This document shows, piece by piece, positions 39,921 through 48,526 of a stretch of DNA of 48,602 bases. This stretch comes from CAILUF01 sp964505265 (GTDB lineage Bacteria > Pseudomonadota > Alphaproteobacteria > Rickettsiales > UBA1997). The stretch spans positions 1 to 48,602 of the forward strand of contig CAZDGN010000013.1 of the NCBI GenBank assembly GCA_964505265.1, given 5' to 3'. The notes under the pieces are model-generated. The model saw nothing but the letters and a program-made list of their open reading frames with translations. It searched no databases and was not told the origin of the DNA. Every line of letters starts with the position of its first letter. Within the stretch, counting starts at the first letter, position 1. A program made the position numbers and the translations under genes.

Positions 39921-42080
39921 TTACAAATTTTTAATAGTAAAATTTAAATTAAAAGTTTTTTGAGGTTTCATTAAATTGCTTGGATTATTTTCAATTAATG
40001 AAAAGCCAAAGACTGAACAACACCCTTCTCGACTCACTTCAAAGCCTCTTTGAATATTCCTTTTTTTAACAAAATCTCTAACTAAAAATACTTTTAGCCT
40101 AAATTTTTTTGAAAATTCCATAGTTGAATTAAAATTTGCTTGCTCTTTTTTTTGAGCAAAAAATTTATTTTTACGAATAAGAAGATAATCGCTATTTAAG
40201 TTAAACTTTTTATAAATTATAGATGAACTTATTTGGTTTACATTATTGCTATAATTTTGTTGATCAAGCTGAAAGGCATAAGAAATATTAAAGAATTTTT
40301 TTCCTTTAAAACTCCCAATTCCAACGATATTTGAACGATTATTGTCGGCAAACCCACGAATTTTTATATCTTGATTTTTTTCGCTTAAAATAATGGCTTG
40401 ACCCGCAGTAAAATCGAATTCTCCAATATCTGAAAAAAATGCCGATTTTAAGCCGTAACTCACCCTTTTACCAGCTTCACCTCTATCAAATCCAGAAATA
40501 CGATCATTTACAAATATATTACTAAAAGTTAATTCGGAATTAACCGAATCTTGAAGAGGTATTAAATTATTGCGGGTTTTAAAATCACTAATTACGAAAT
40601 TTGCAATCGGTTCTAGGGTTAAAATATTGGATTTTGATTTATTGCGTAAAGGCAGTCGCCAGTTGATAGCAAATTGTTTCTTTAAGTTTGATTGGGTTTT
40701 TTTGTAATAATTCAGTGAAGAAAATGAATTTGGGCTATCGATTTTATAAATATCGCTTTGCAACTGATATGATAAATTTATTAAATTACCTTTTAAGTTA
40801 AAAGGAATTTGAAATTCTGGAACTAAACTTATTCTTTTATATTGAAGACCATCAGCTCTTTTTAAATTTGCAAAATTACTAGCTATGGAAAATTTTTCTT
40901 TAAAAAAGAGTGGCTTTGACTCGTGATAGCTAGATATAATAGGTGAAATCAAAGGAGATTGTTTTTCCAATTTTTCATTTTCTAATTCTTGAAACCTTAG
41001 AAATTTTATTGCAATATAATCACGATCTTTGATGTAGTCAAAATTAATTTTTGATGAGCTATAAGCTAAATAATCGAAGCCATAATCACGAAGATAATTT
41101 CTATCAGCAACAGTATTAATATTGTAATCTAAGCCGATATTTTTGTTAAAATCAAATTTTCCTAAACCACTAAAATGCCAACGCACTGAATTATTTGACC
41201 TCTTAATCACGGTTTTGTCGGCAAAATTATCAACTTGATTATTAGCAATCTCAAAATTTAAATTATACTTTCCATATTTGGTATAATGTCGAAAATCATT
41301 ATTTAAAATAAGCTGTGAGCTCGACAGATAATAAGTTGGAGTGGAAGTTAAATCGATACTTTTATTGATGGCAAAAAAATATGGTATCTTTAATCCAAAT
41401 CCAAAATTAGAATTTCTGGTATATGATGGTTGGAGAAAGCCTGATTGACGCTCTTTACTCGGTAAAGGAAATTTAAAATAAGGTAAATATAAAATAGGGA
41501 ATTTATAAAATTTGATTATGGAATTATAGCTAGAAAAATTATTATTATCCTTATCAATTTTTGCAGTTGAAGAGCTAATTGTGAGCATATCCCATAGCTT
41601 TCCTGCTTGATAATTATCATTGACAATTTCTTGATTTGGACATAATGAAAATATTGATTTTTTTAGAATCATTTTATTGCCATTTTCTCTCTCAATCATT
41701 TTGGAAAATAAATAAGAACCATCAATAAAAAACATTCTAGCATCAGAAAAACTGCCTTGCGAAAAATCGTCCTTAATAGCAATAGAGGGTGACAAAATAT
41801 TGCCGATTTCAAGATTTTTTATACGAACATCGCCTTGAGCAAATATATATTTGGAGTTTTTATTATATGTAGCACTATTGGCATATAATACTGCAAAATC
41901 TTTTGTTATTTCAACATTGCCAGAAGCCTTTATTTCCGCATTAATTTGGTCGCCACTAACAAAATCAGCCTTTAGAATTGCTGGTAAATTTTGGTTGGAG
42001 ATTTTTACCTTACTAATTAGAGCAAAAGATTTAGAACTAAAGCCTAAGAATAACAGCAAAAATAATGAAAAAAAATTCAT
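39921..42080 (-). CDS. lptD: LPS-assembly protein LptD (OstA/Imp)
   Basis: Outer-membrane beta-barrel that inserts lipopolysaccharide into the outer leaflet with LptE. The 719-residue product has a signal peptide (about 1-20), an N-terminal jelly-roll OstA domain (about 30-130: DFAVLYANSATYNKNSKYIF, AQGDVRI), and a long barrel domain with alternating strands, including YLPYFKFPLPSKERQSGFL. One Cys at 147 and a CC pair at about 687-688 match the layout of the disulfides in E. coli LptD. It overlaps the secD stop as TAATG, an unusual neighbour; surA and pdxA are absent. Confidence 0.92.
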   Translation of the reverse strand: MNFFSLFLLLFLGFSSKSFALISKVKISNQNLPAILKADFVSGDQINAEIKASGNVEITKDFAVLYANSATYNKNSKYIFAQGDVRIKNLEIGNILSPSIAIKDDFSQGSFSDARMFFIDGSYLFSKMIERENGNKMILKKSIFSLCPNQEIVNDNYQAGKLWDMLTISSSTAKIDKDNNNFSSYNSIIKFYKFPILYLPYFKFPLPSKERQSGFLQPSYTRNSNFGFGLKIPYFFAINKSIDLTSTPTYYLSSSQLILNNDFRHYTKYGKYNLNFEIANNQVDNFADKTVIKRSNNSVRWHFSGLGKFDFNKNIGLDYNINTVADRNYLRDYGFDYLAYSSSKINFDYIKDRDYIAIKFLRFQELENEKLEKQSPLISPIISSYHESKPLFFKEKFSIASNFANLKRADGLQYKRISLVPEFQIPFNLKGNLINLSYQLQSDIYKIDSPNSFSSLNYYKKTQSNLKKQFAINWRLPLRNKSKSNILTLEPIANFVISDFKTRNNLIPLQDSVNSELTFSNIFVNDRISGFDRGEAGKRVSYGLKSAFFSDIGEFDFTAGQAIILSEKNQDIKIRGFADNNRSNIVGIGSFKGKKFFNISYAFQLDQQNYSNNVNQISSSIIYKKFNLNSDYLLIRKNKFFAQKKEQANFNSTMEFSKKFRLKVFLVRDFVKKRNIQRGFEVSREGCCSVFGFSLIENNPSNLMKPQKTFNLNFTIKNL

Positions 42081-43618
42081 TAGATTAAAGATGGTTTTTT
42101 ATTTTTGTTGTTTCTAATCCAAATTACAATCAACATTCTGGTCAATAAAATTGCCGTGAACATTGAAGAAATAATGCCGATTGATAAAGTCACGGCAAAG
42201 CCCTTAACCGATCCATTTCCAAAAACATATAGAAAAAAAGCAACAATTAATGTGGTGATGTTTGAATCAATGATAGTTCTATATGCTTGACTAAATCCTT
42301 TTTCAATAGAAGCTAAAATTGATTTTGAAGAATTTAATTCTTCCTTAATTCTTTCAAAAATTAACACATTGGCATCAACCGCCATACCCATAGTAAGAAC
42401 AATACCAGCAATACCAGGCAAAGTAAGAGTTGCCGATAATAATGATAGTATTGAAATGATGATGGCAATATTAACAATTAAAGCAATATTGGCAATAAAA
42501 CCAAAATATCCGTAGAAAATTATCATAAAAATTGAAACCATAATTAAGCCAACGAAAGAAGCTATTTGTCCGCTTTTAATAGAATCAGATCCAAGAGAAG
42601 GTCCAACCGAACGCTCTTCGACAATTAAAAGTGGGGTTGGTAAAGCTCCAGAACGCAATAATAAAGCCACTTCGCTAGCTTCTTTAACATCGAAACTTCC
42701 AGAAATAACTCCATTTCCTTGATTAATTACCGTATTAATTACAGGAGCTGTAACTACTTTTCCATCAAGAATAATGGCAAAAATTTTTCCAACATTTTCT
42801 TGAGTAATATCGGCAAATTTTCTGGTGCCTGCACTATTAAAACGAAAAGCCACTGCAGGCTTACCCTCGTGATAAGTTGCCGAAGCATCGATTAGCAAAT
42901 CTCCACTCAACATTGCTTGTTTTTTTAACGAAAACATATTGCCACGATTATCAAAAGCCTGAAGCACCTCGTCAAAAGATTCTGTGCCATTTGAAGCAAG
43001 ATGGAAGGTCATTTTAGCAGTTTTGCCAAGAATGTTTTTTAATTCATCAGAATTTTTAACACCCGGAACTTGAAGCAAAATTCGATTTTCGCCTTGAGCA
43101 ACAATAGTGGGCTCTTTGGTGCCATTTTCATCGACTCTTCGACGAATGATTTCTATAGATTGAGATAATAAATTTTTCTTGAGATTTTCAGTTTCAAAAT
43201 CATTAAAGCTAACCGAAAAAACACTGCCATCTTGCGAGATATTTAAATTTCTTGAAATTTTCTTTAAAAGTTCTTTGGCATTTTTTTGCTCAGATTCATC
43301 TTGAATATTAAAGACAATTTTATCACCATTAACCTCAACTAAAGCTCGCAAATTTTCATCGGCAAAAGTTTTTTTAATTTCCTCTTTCAAAAAAATATTT
43401 TGCTCTTGAAGATAAGCATTAAAATCTACCTCAATTAATAATTGCGATCCGCCTTGTAAATCTAAACCCAAATTAACCTTGTTGCTTGGAAAAAAGTTTT
43501 TCATAAAATCGCTTTTTTCAAATTTACTATTATATAAAAATGATGGCATGGCAAAGTAAATTGCCAAGAAACAAAGCAATGAAATTAGAGTAATTTTGAG
43601 TTTAGAAAAATACAACAT
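42080..43618 (-). CDS. secD: Protein translocase subunit SecD
   Basis: Partner of SecF and YajC that uses the proton gradient to drive late steps of Sec export. The 512-residue product has one N-terminal transmembrane helix (about 8-26), the P1 motif NLGLDLQGGSQLLIEVD (about 47-63), a large periplasmic domain, then GALPTPLLIVEERSVGPSLG and five C-terminal helices (about 345-500) containing the family motif GMAVDANVLIFERIKEEL. Length is typical. secF, which usually follows, is replaced by lptD, so secF must be elsewhere if present. yajC precedes it by 9 bp. Confidence 0.95.
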   Translation of the reverse strand: MLYFSKLKITLISLLCFLAIYFAMPSFLYNSKFEKSDFMKNFFPSNKVNLGLDLQGGSQLLIEVDFNAYLQEQNIFLKEEIKKTFADENLRALVEVNGDKIVFNIQDESEQKNAKELLKKISRNLNISQDGSVFSVSFNDFETENLKKNLLSQSIEIIRRRVDENGTKEPTIVAQGENRILLQVPGVKNSDELKNILGKTAKMTFHLASNGTESFDEVLQAFDNRGNMFSLKKQAMLSGDLLIDASATYHEGKPAVAFRFNSAGTRKFADITQENVGKIFAIILDGKVVTAPVINTVINQGNGVISGSFDVKEASEVALLLRSGALPTPLLIVEERSVGPSLGSDSIKSGQIASFVGLIMVSIFMIIFYGYFGFIANIALIVNIAIIISILSLLSATLTLPGIAGIVLTMGMAVDANVLIFERIKEELNSSKSILASIEKGFSQAYRTIIDSNITTLIVAFFLYVFGNGSVKGFAVTLSIGIISSMFTAILLTRMLIVIWIRNNKNKKPSLI

Positions 43619-43627
43619 AAATTAAGG

Positions 43628-44005
43628 TTAGTGTTTTTTAGAATTTTTTTTGCTAGACTTATCGTTCTTTTCTAGTTTTTCAACTTCAGAAATCGCATTT
43701 CTTAAAATAGTTATGACCACATCCTTGGCAATTTCAAGTTCAATTTGATTGTCTTTTTCATGAATTTGACGAACAATACCAACAATTCCAGATGATGTAA
43801 TAACTTTATTGCCCAATTTAAGATTTTTGATCATTAAATCATGCTCTTTCATTTTCTTGGTTTGTGGACGTATAATTAGGAAATAGAAAATTACAAAAAT
43901 TAAAATTAAAGGGACAAAACTCGCAACAGAAAAATTATTTGCGGTTTGTGAATTAGCATTTTCGTTGTTTGAAGCCAATGATTGAGAGATGATAAAATTA
44001 GTCAT
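43628..44005 (-). CDS. yajC: Preprotein translocase subunit YajC
   Basis: Small accessory protein of the SecDF complex. The 125-residue product has one membrane helix (about residues 29-46) followed by RPQTKKMKEHDLMIKNLKLG, NKVITSSGIVGIV and a basic tail, which is the standard YajC pattern. The N-terminus before the helix is slightly extended (SQSLASNNENANSQT). It is immediately upstream of secD in the usual order. Confidence 0.93.
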   Translation of the reverse strand: MTNFIISQSLASNNENANSQTANNFSVASFVPLILIFVIFYFLIIRPQTKKMKEHDLMIKNLKLGNKVITSSGIVGIVRQIHEKDNQIELEIAKDVVITILRNAISEVEKLEKNDKSSKKNSKKH

Positions 44006-44028
44006 TTTTAGTAAATTTAAGTTAGAAA

Positions 44029-44226
44029 TTAATCGCTTTCTTGCAACATTTTTTTAATTTTATCGATATTATCTTGATTAACAACCTTTTCTTCAAGTTT
44101 TTTTTGCATTAATTCTTCTTTAGTTGGAACTTCAGAATAATTCGGAGGAATAATCAATGGATTTTTATCGACTTTGCTACAAGATGCTAGAATTATTAAA
44201 AGAAAAATAATTTTATTTTTTGGCAT
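44029..44226 (-). CDS. Small DUF3035/BamF-like lipoprotein
   Basis: The 65-residue product has a lipoprotein signal with lipobox ILASC (Cys at residue 15). The segment NPLIIPPNYSEVPTKEEL follows, similar to the conserved 'PL-xPP-x-(F/Y)-xLP' core of DUF3035, the family that includes the Caulobacter BAM-complex lipoprotein BamF. ATG 44226 is chosen because it starts the signal peptide; it overlaps the lspA stop by 14 bp. Its product would be processed by the neighbour LspA. The BamF assignment is based on this short motif. Confidence 0.6.
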   Translation of the reverse strand: MPKNKIIFLLIILASCSKVDKNPLIIPPNYSEVPTKEELMQKKLEEKVVNQDNIDKIKKMLQESD

Positions 44227-44725
44227 ATTTTTTAAAAATAAATTCATCAAGTAAAATAATGCTCACACCAATAAATATAACTGAGTCTGCTAAATTAAAA
44301 GCTGGCCAGTGATAATTAAAAATATGAAAATCTAAAAAATCAGTTACTCCACCATTTTGTAATCGATCAAAAACATTGCCAAAAGCCCCGCCAATAATTA
44401 ATGCTAAAGCAAAAGTCATATGACTTGATTTTACACGATACATCCAGATTATAAGGGCTATGGCAATTGATGATTGCATAATTGCAAATATCTCTCTGGC
44501 ATAATTAATGTTGTTAAACATACCAAAAGATATACCATTATTATTGACATAAACTAAAGAAAAAAATGAGGTAATTGGTTTGACAGGATAAACTGAATAA
44601 TTAAAATATTGGATATTATAAAGATAAAAAAATACTAAATTCTTAGTAAATAAATCTAAATAAATAACCAAAAAAACCAACAAGATTCCGAAAATAAATT
44701 TTTGATTAATTTGGTTTTTTTTCAT
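44213..44725 (-). CDS. lspA: Lipoprotein signal peptidase (signal peptidase II)
   Basis: Aspartyl protease of the inner membrane that cleaves prolipoprotein signal peptides after lipidation. The 170-residue product has four membrane helices, YVNNNGISFGMF (about residues 55-66), GGAFGNVFDRLQNGGVTDFL (about 113-132) with the first catalytic Asp, and FNLADSVIFIGV with the second. Length is typical. It is the first gene of lspA-bamF-like-yajC-secD-lptD and diverges from fmt over 87 bp of AT-rich DNA. Confidence 0.95.
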   Translation of the reverse strand: MKKNQINQKFIFGILLVFLVIYLDLFTKNLVFFYLYNIQYFNYSVYPVKPITSFFSLVYVNNNGISFGMFNNINYAREIFAIMQSSIAIALIIWMYRVKSSHMTFALALIIGGAFGNVFDRLQNGGVTDFLDFHIFNYHWPAFNLADSVIFIGVSIILLDEFIFKKYAKK

Positions 44726-44812
44726 ATTTTTTTTAAAAAAATTGCAATTATATTTTTTAATTATTTTCTCAATTAATTTAAATTATACAAGTTAAATTTC
44801 TACATTAAATTT

Positions 44813-45736
44813 ATGAATATTATTTTTATGGGAACCTCCGAATTTGGCTTGCCAACCTTGATGGAATTGGTGAAAAATCCAAATTATAATTTGTTAGCCA
44901 TATATACTAAAGAACCTTCAATTAGTGGTCGCGGTCAAAAATTAAATTATTCGCCAATTCATCAATTTGCCATAAAAAATAACTTAAAAATTTTTACCCC
45001 AAAAACCTTAAGAGACCCAAAAGTTTTGCAAGAATTTATTGATTTTCAAGCCGATTTGGCGGTGGTGGTTTCTTATGGTTTAATTTTGCCAAAAGCTATT
45101 TTAGAGGCTACCAAATATGGCTGTTTCAATATTCATCCCTCAAAATTACCACTTTATCGGGGAAGCGCTCCATTGCAAAGGTCAATAATGAATCTTGAAA
45201 ATCAAAGTGCGGTTTGCATTATTAAAATGGATGAAGGAATTGATAGTGGAGATATTGTTTTAAGTGAAGATTTTAATATTTCCCCACAAGAAAATTTTAG
45301 CTTAATTCAAGATAAGACCGCAAAAATTGGTGCAAAATTAATGGTCAATACCATTGAAGCCATCAAGCAAAATTCGCTAAAATTTACTCCACAAAATCAT
45401 CATTTAGCTACTTTTGCTAAAAAAATCGCTAAAGACGAGGCAAAAATCAATTGGAATTTAACTTGCCAAGAAATTTCTGGATTAATACGAGGCTTAAGCG
45501 GAAATCTTGGAGCTTATTTTATTTATAAAAATGAAAATTTTAAAATTTTAGAATCCGATTATAAAATTGAAAATTCTAATGAACAAAATGGTAAAATAAT
45601 TAATAATTTATTTCATATAAAATGTAATAACGGCATTATTATTCCAAAAATTTTACAAAAACCCGGAAAAAATCCGCTACCAATAAAAGATTTTTTAAAT
45701 GGCTTAAAACCAGAAATTAACCTAATTTTAAATTAG
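44813..45736 (+). CDS. fmt: Methionyl-tRNA formyltransferase
   Basis: Formylates initiator Met-tRNA using 10-formyltetrahydrofolate. The 307-residue product starts MNIIFMGTSEFGLPTL, has SGRGQKLNYSPI, VVSYGLILPKAILE, the folate-binding signature NIHPSKLPLYRGSAPLQRSI (about residues 108-127, with catalytic His and Asn) and MDEGIDSGDIV with the catalytic Asp. The C-terminal OB-like domain is shorter and divergent. It is a single-gene + strand unit divergent from lspA. Confidence 0.95.
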   Translation: MNIIFMGTSEFGLPTLMELVKNPNYNLLAIYTKEPSISGRGQKLNYSPIHQFAIKNNLKIFTPKTLRDPKVLQEFIDFQADLAVVVSYGLILPKAILEATKYGCFNIHPSKLPLYRGSAPLQRSIMNLENQSAVCIIKMDEGIDSGDIVLSEDFNISPQENFSLIQDKTAKIGAKLMVNTIEAIKQNSLKFTPQNHHLATFAKKIAKDEAKINWNLTCQEISGLIRGLSGNLGAYFIYKNENFKILESDYKIENSNEQNGKIINNLFHIKCNNGIIIPKILQKPGKNPLPIKDFLNGLKPEINLILN

Positions 45737-45745
45737 ATTTTTAAT

Positions 45746-46051
45746 TTACATTCTTACCGAATTCTCCACAGTGCCAGTTTTATAGTTTCTAAAGATAACA
45801 CAATTAGGATTGTCAATAACCTCATCGCCTAGATTAATAACAATTCCAACAGGATAATTATCGTGATTTTCATTTTAATTTGAACAAAGCATTAACGAGC
45901 AACCCATATAAAACAAGCTAATTGTCATTAATAAATATGGAATTAATTTATCATCCTTATTTTCTAAATTCCTAGCAACGCCAACATTATTTAAAACAAC
46001 TCCAAAAAAGAAAGAAGTTAATGCTAATTTTATAAGGTTTTGAGGATTCAT
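45746..46051 (-). pseudogene. Small membrane protein ORF interrupted by an in-frame stop
   Basis: An ATG at 46051 opens 58 codons (two hydrophobic segments: KLALTSFFFGVVLNN and LLMTISLFYMGCSLMLC) ending in TAA at 45875-45877. The same frame then continues 42 codons (NENHDNYPVGIVINLGDEV... ending ENSVRM) to another TAA at 45746-45748. The second part looks like ordinary coding sequence and has no start of its own, so a nonsense mutation in a roughly 100-residue membrane-anchored protein is plausible. It lies 14 bp after the alpha/beta hydrolase gene on the same strand. I recognise no family; a short intact 58-residue protein is the alternative. Confidence 0.4.
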
Positions 46052-46065
46052 TTAATTGAAGCAAA

Positions 46066-46830
46066 TTAAAACTCGAATAAATTTAGTGGTTTTACTGGAT
46101 TATAATTACGCTCTGGTTTGACCTCGGCAACATTTTTTTTCTTTCTGCGACGTCTTCTATCTCTTTTGACTTTGCGAACTTTTGAAGAATCAATAAATAA
46201 TCTGCTTTTAATATAGCTATCAATTACTTCATCAAATTCTGTAAGTTGCTCCTTAAAAAAATGATCAGCTCCCGTGATCATTTGGTAAGAAATTTCTGCA
46301 CTATCTCGAGCTGATAGCCTTTCAGCTAATTTGGCAGAGTCTTGCTCTTTAGTGACTTCATCATTTTCGCCTTGAACTATTAAGCCCGAGGATGAACATG
46401 GTACAATAAAATTAAAATCATATTTTGAAGCTGGAGGGGCAACTAAAATGTAATTTTCAAGCTCAGGTCTTCTCATAACCGCTTGTAAAGCAATCCAGGC
46501 ACCGAAGGAAAATCCAGCAATCCAAAATTCTGTTGCTTCCATATTTTGATCATGAAGCCAATTTAAAACTGAAGTAACATCCATCAACTCGCCAACTCCG
46601 TTATCGAACTTTCCTTGAGTTTTGCCAACTCCACGAAAATTAACACGCAAAACCGAAAAGCCATTATTTACAAAAGCCTTGTAAAGATTATAGGTAATTT
46701 TATTGTTCATAGTTCCGCCATAAAGCGGATGAGGATGCAATACTAAAGCAACTGGGGCTTTAGGGTTTTCATTTTGATGGTATTTTCCTTCGATTCTACC
46801 GACATTGCCAGTAATAATAACTTCAGACAT
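46066..46830 (-). CDS. Alpha/beta hydrolase (COG2945-like) with basic C-terminal tail
   Basis: The 254-residue product has VALVLHPHPLYGGTMNNKI (about residues 27-45), which matches the COG2945 family, VLRVNFRGVGKTQG, the nucleophile elbow GFSFGAW (Ser at about 108), a catalytic Asp in QGENDEV and His in GADHFF. The last 45 residues add a strongly basic stretch (VRKVKRDRRRRRKKK, about 217-231) ending NLFEF, not part of the hydrolase fold; it may bind nucleic acid or membrane. Substrate is unknown. The 68-residue gene lies 12 bp upstream on the same strand. Confidence 0.8.
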   Translation of the reverse strand: MSEVIITGNVGRIEGKYHQNENPKAPVALVLHPHPLYGGTMNNKITYNLYKAFVNNGFSVLRVNFRGVGKTQGKFDNGVGELMDVTSVLNWLHDQNMEATEFWIAGFSFGAWIALQAVMRRPELENYILVAPPASKYDFNFIVPCSSSGLIVQGENDEVTKEQDSAKLAERLSARDSAEISYQMITGADHFFKEQLTEFDEVIDSYIKSRLFIDSSKVRKVKRDRRRRRKKKNVAEVKPERNYNPVKPLNLFEF

Positions 46831-46842
46831 AATTGCTTTAAA

Positions 46843-47049
46843 TTAAGCCGATTGATCGAGCTGATCCCACTGAATTGGCTTGTTATCAGCGCCTAATACT
46901 AATTGCGAAGTTCCAGCATATTTTGCGGCCATATATTTTCCATGTCCAACTCTTACACCAAAATAATAAGTTGGCTCAACATCTTTGCCATTAAACTTTC
47001 TTTTTTCAACATTTTTTGCCCTGTTTTTAGGGTTATTCTTAGTGCCCAT
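46843..47049 (-). CDS. Small basic conserved-looking protein
   Basis: The 68-residue product starts MGTKNNPKNRAKNVEKRKFN, with a basic N-terminus, then a compact segment with aromatic residues (PTYYFGVRVGHGKYMAAKY) and an acidic end. It has no signal peptide or membrane segment. I think similar proteins occur in alphaproteobacteria, but I cannot name a family or function. It precedes the alpha/beta hydrolase gene by 12 bp in one unit and diverges from pgk over 186 bp of A/T-rich DNA with no clear promoter. Confidence 0.6.
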   Translation of the reverse strand: MGTKNNPKNRAKNVEKRKFNGKDVEPTYYFGVRVGHGKYMAAKYAGTSQLVLGADNKPIQWDQLDQSA

Positions 47050-47235
47050 ATGATTTTAAAATTATGAAATTTGTTAAAATTGTGATAAATAATATCTATA
47101 TTTTAGATTTATTTTATAAATTCTAAAAAATAATTTGTAAGAATCAAGTTTAAATTTAAAAGTTTTAAAAAAGTTATTTGAATTCAAAAAAATTATTTTC
47201 TAAAATTTTTGTAAAAAAATTCAAATTAAAATTAT

Positions 47236-48456
47236 ATGCCAAAATTTAATCGTTTAAAAGATTGCGTCGTTACCAATAAAAATGTTATAGTTCGCGTCGA
47301 TATTAATGTGCCAATAGTTAATAATGTTATCGAAGATGACACTAGAATCAAAGCCATCATCCCTACCCTCAAATATTTAGCTGAAAATCAGGCAAAAGTT
47401 ATTGTAATTGCCCATTTTGGTCGACCTGAAATCAAGCCAGACGGCTCTTTTGACCAAGCTTCATCGCTTTCTCAATTAATGCCTAGATTAAAAGAATTAT
47501 TATCGCCGATAAAAATTTTATTTGTCGATGATTGCTTCAAAGAATCAACTAGACAAGCCATTAACAAGGCCAATTATGGCGAAATTATTTTACTTGAAAA
47601 TCTTCGTTATTACAAACAAGAAACCAAGAATGACCCAGAATTTTCAAGATTCTTGGCATCTTTGGGCAATTTATATGTCAATGACGCTTTTTCCTGCTCG
47701 CATCGCTCCCATGCTTCTATCACTGGCATTCCTGCCTTATTAAAATCATGTGCTGGTTTTCAAATGGAAGTTGAACTCGACAATCTTACTAACTTATTAG
47801 AGAATCCGCAGAAACCAATAATAGCAATGGTTGGTGGTGCTAAAGTATCGACTAAAATTGATTTATTAAATGCTCTTTCAACTAAGGTCAAAGCAATTGT
47901 AGTTGGTGGCGGAATGGCCAATACTTTTTTATATGCCACTGGAAAAAATATTGGTAAATCGCTATGCGAAAAGGATTTAAAACAAACCGCACTAGATATT
48001 TTAAAAACCGCCAAAGAAAATAATTGTGAAATTATTTTGCCAATGGATGCAGTAGTTGCTAAAGAATTTAAAGCACACGCTCCAAATGCCATTAAATCAG
48101 TAAATCAAATTAATGATGATGAAATTATTCTTGATATCGGCGAAGAGACTATCAAATTAATACAAGAAAAATTATTAAATTTTAAAACTGTTATTTGGAA
48201 CGGTCCTCTTGGAGCCTTTGAAATTGAGCCTTTTCACCTAGGAACCAAGGCTATCGCCCATAGCATCGCAAGCCTTACTAAGGCTGGAAATATTTTGTCG
48301 ATTGCTGGAGGTGGCGATGTTGTTTCGGCGATAAATTCGGCAAATTTAGCATCAGATTTTACTTATATTTCAACCGCTGGCGGAGCTTTTCTAGAGTGGC
48401 TAGAAGGTAAAGAATTACCAGGGATTTTAGCCTTAAATCAAAAAAATCTCGGTTAA
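47236..48456 (+). CDS. pgk: Phosphoglycerate kinase
   Basis: Interconverts 1,3-bisphosphoglycerate and 3-phosphoglycerate in glycolysis or gluconeogenesis. The 406-residue product has VIVRVDINVPIVNN (about residues 17-30), the substrate motif VIAHFGRP, LLENLRYYKQE, DAFSCSHRSHASI, MVGGAKVSTKIDLL and VWNGPLGAFE-like IWNGPLGAFEI, with the nucleotide loop GGGDVVSAI near the C-terminus. All catalytic residues appear present. tRNA-Ala follows 70 bp downstream on the same strand. Confidence 0.97.
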   Translation: MPKFNRLKDCVVTNKNVIVRVDINVPIVNNVIEDDTRIKAIIPTLKYLAENQAKVIVIAHFGRPEIKPDGSFDQASSLSQLMPRLKELLSPIKILFVDDCFKESTRQAINKANYGEIILLENLRYYKQETKNDPEFSRFLASLGNLYVNDAFSCSHRSHASITGIPALLKSCAGFQMEVELDNLTNLLENPQKPIIAMVGGAKVSTKIDLLNALSTKVKAIVVGGGMANTFLYATGKNIGKSLCEKDLKQTALDILKTAKENNCEIILPMDAVVAKEFKAHAPNAIKSVNQINDDEIILDIGEETIKLIQEKLLNFKTVIWNGPLGAFEIEPFHLGTKAIAHSIASLTKAGNILSIAGGGDVVSAINSANLASDFTYISTAGGAFLEWLEGKELPGILALNQKNLG

Positions 48457-48526
48457 TTTTTAACTTGCTATTGAAGTTTTCATCTTTAAAATATTTTTCT
48501 AACATTTAAATTTACCAAAATCATAT

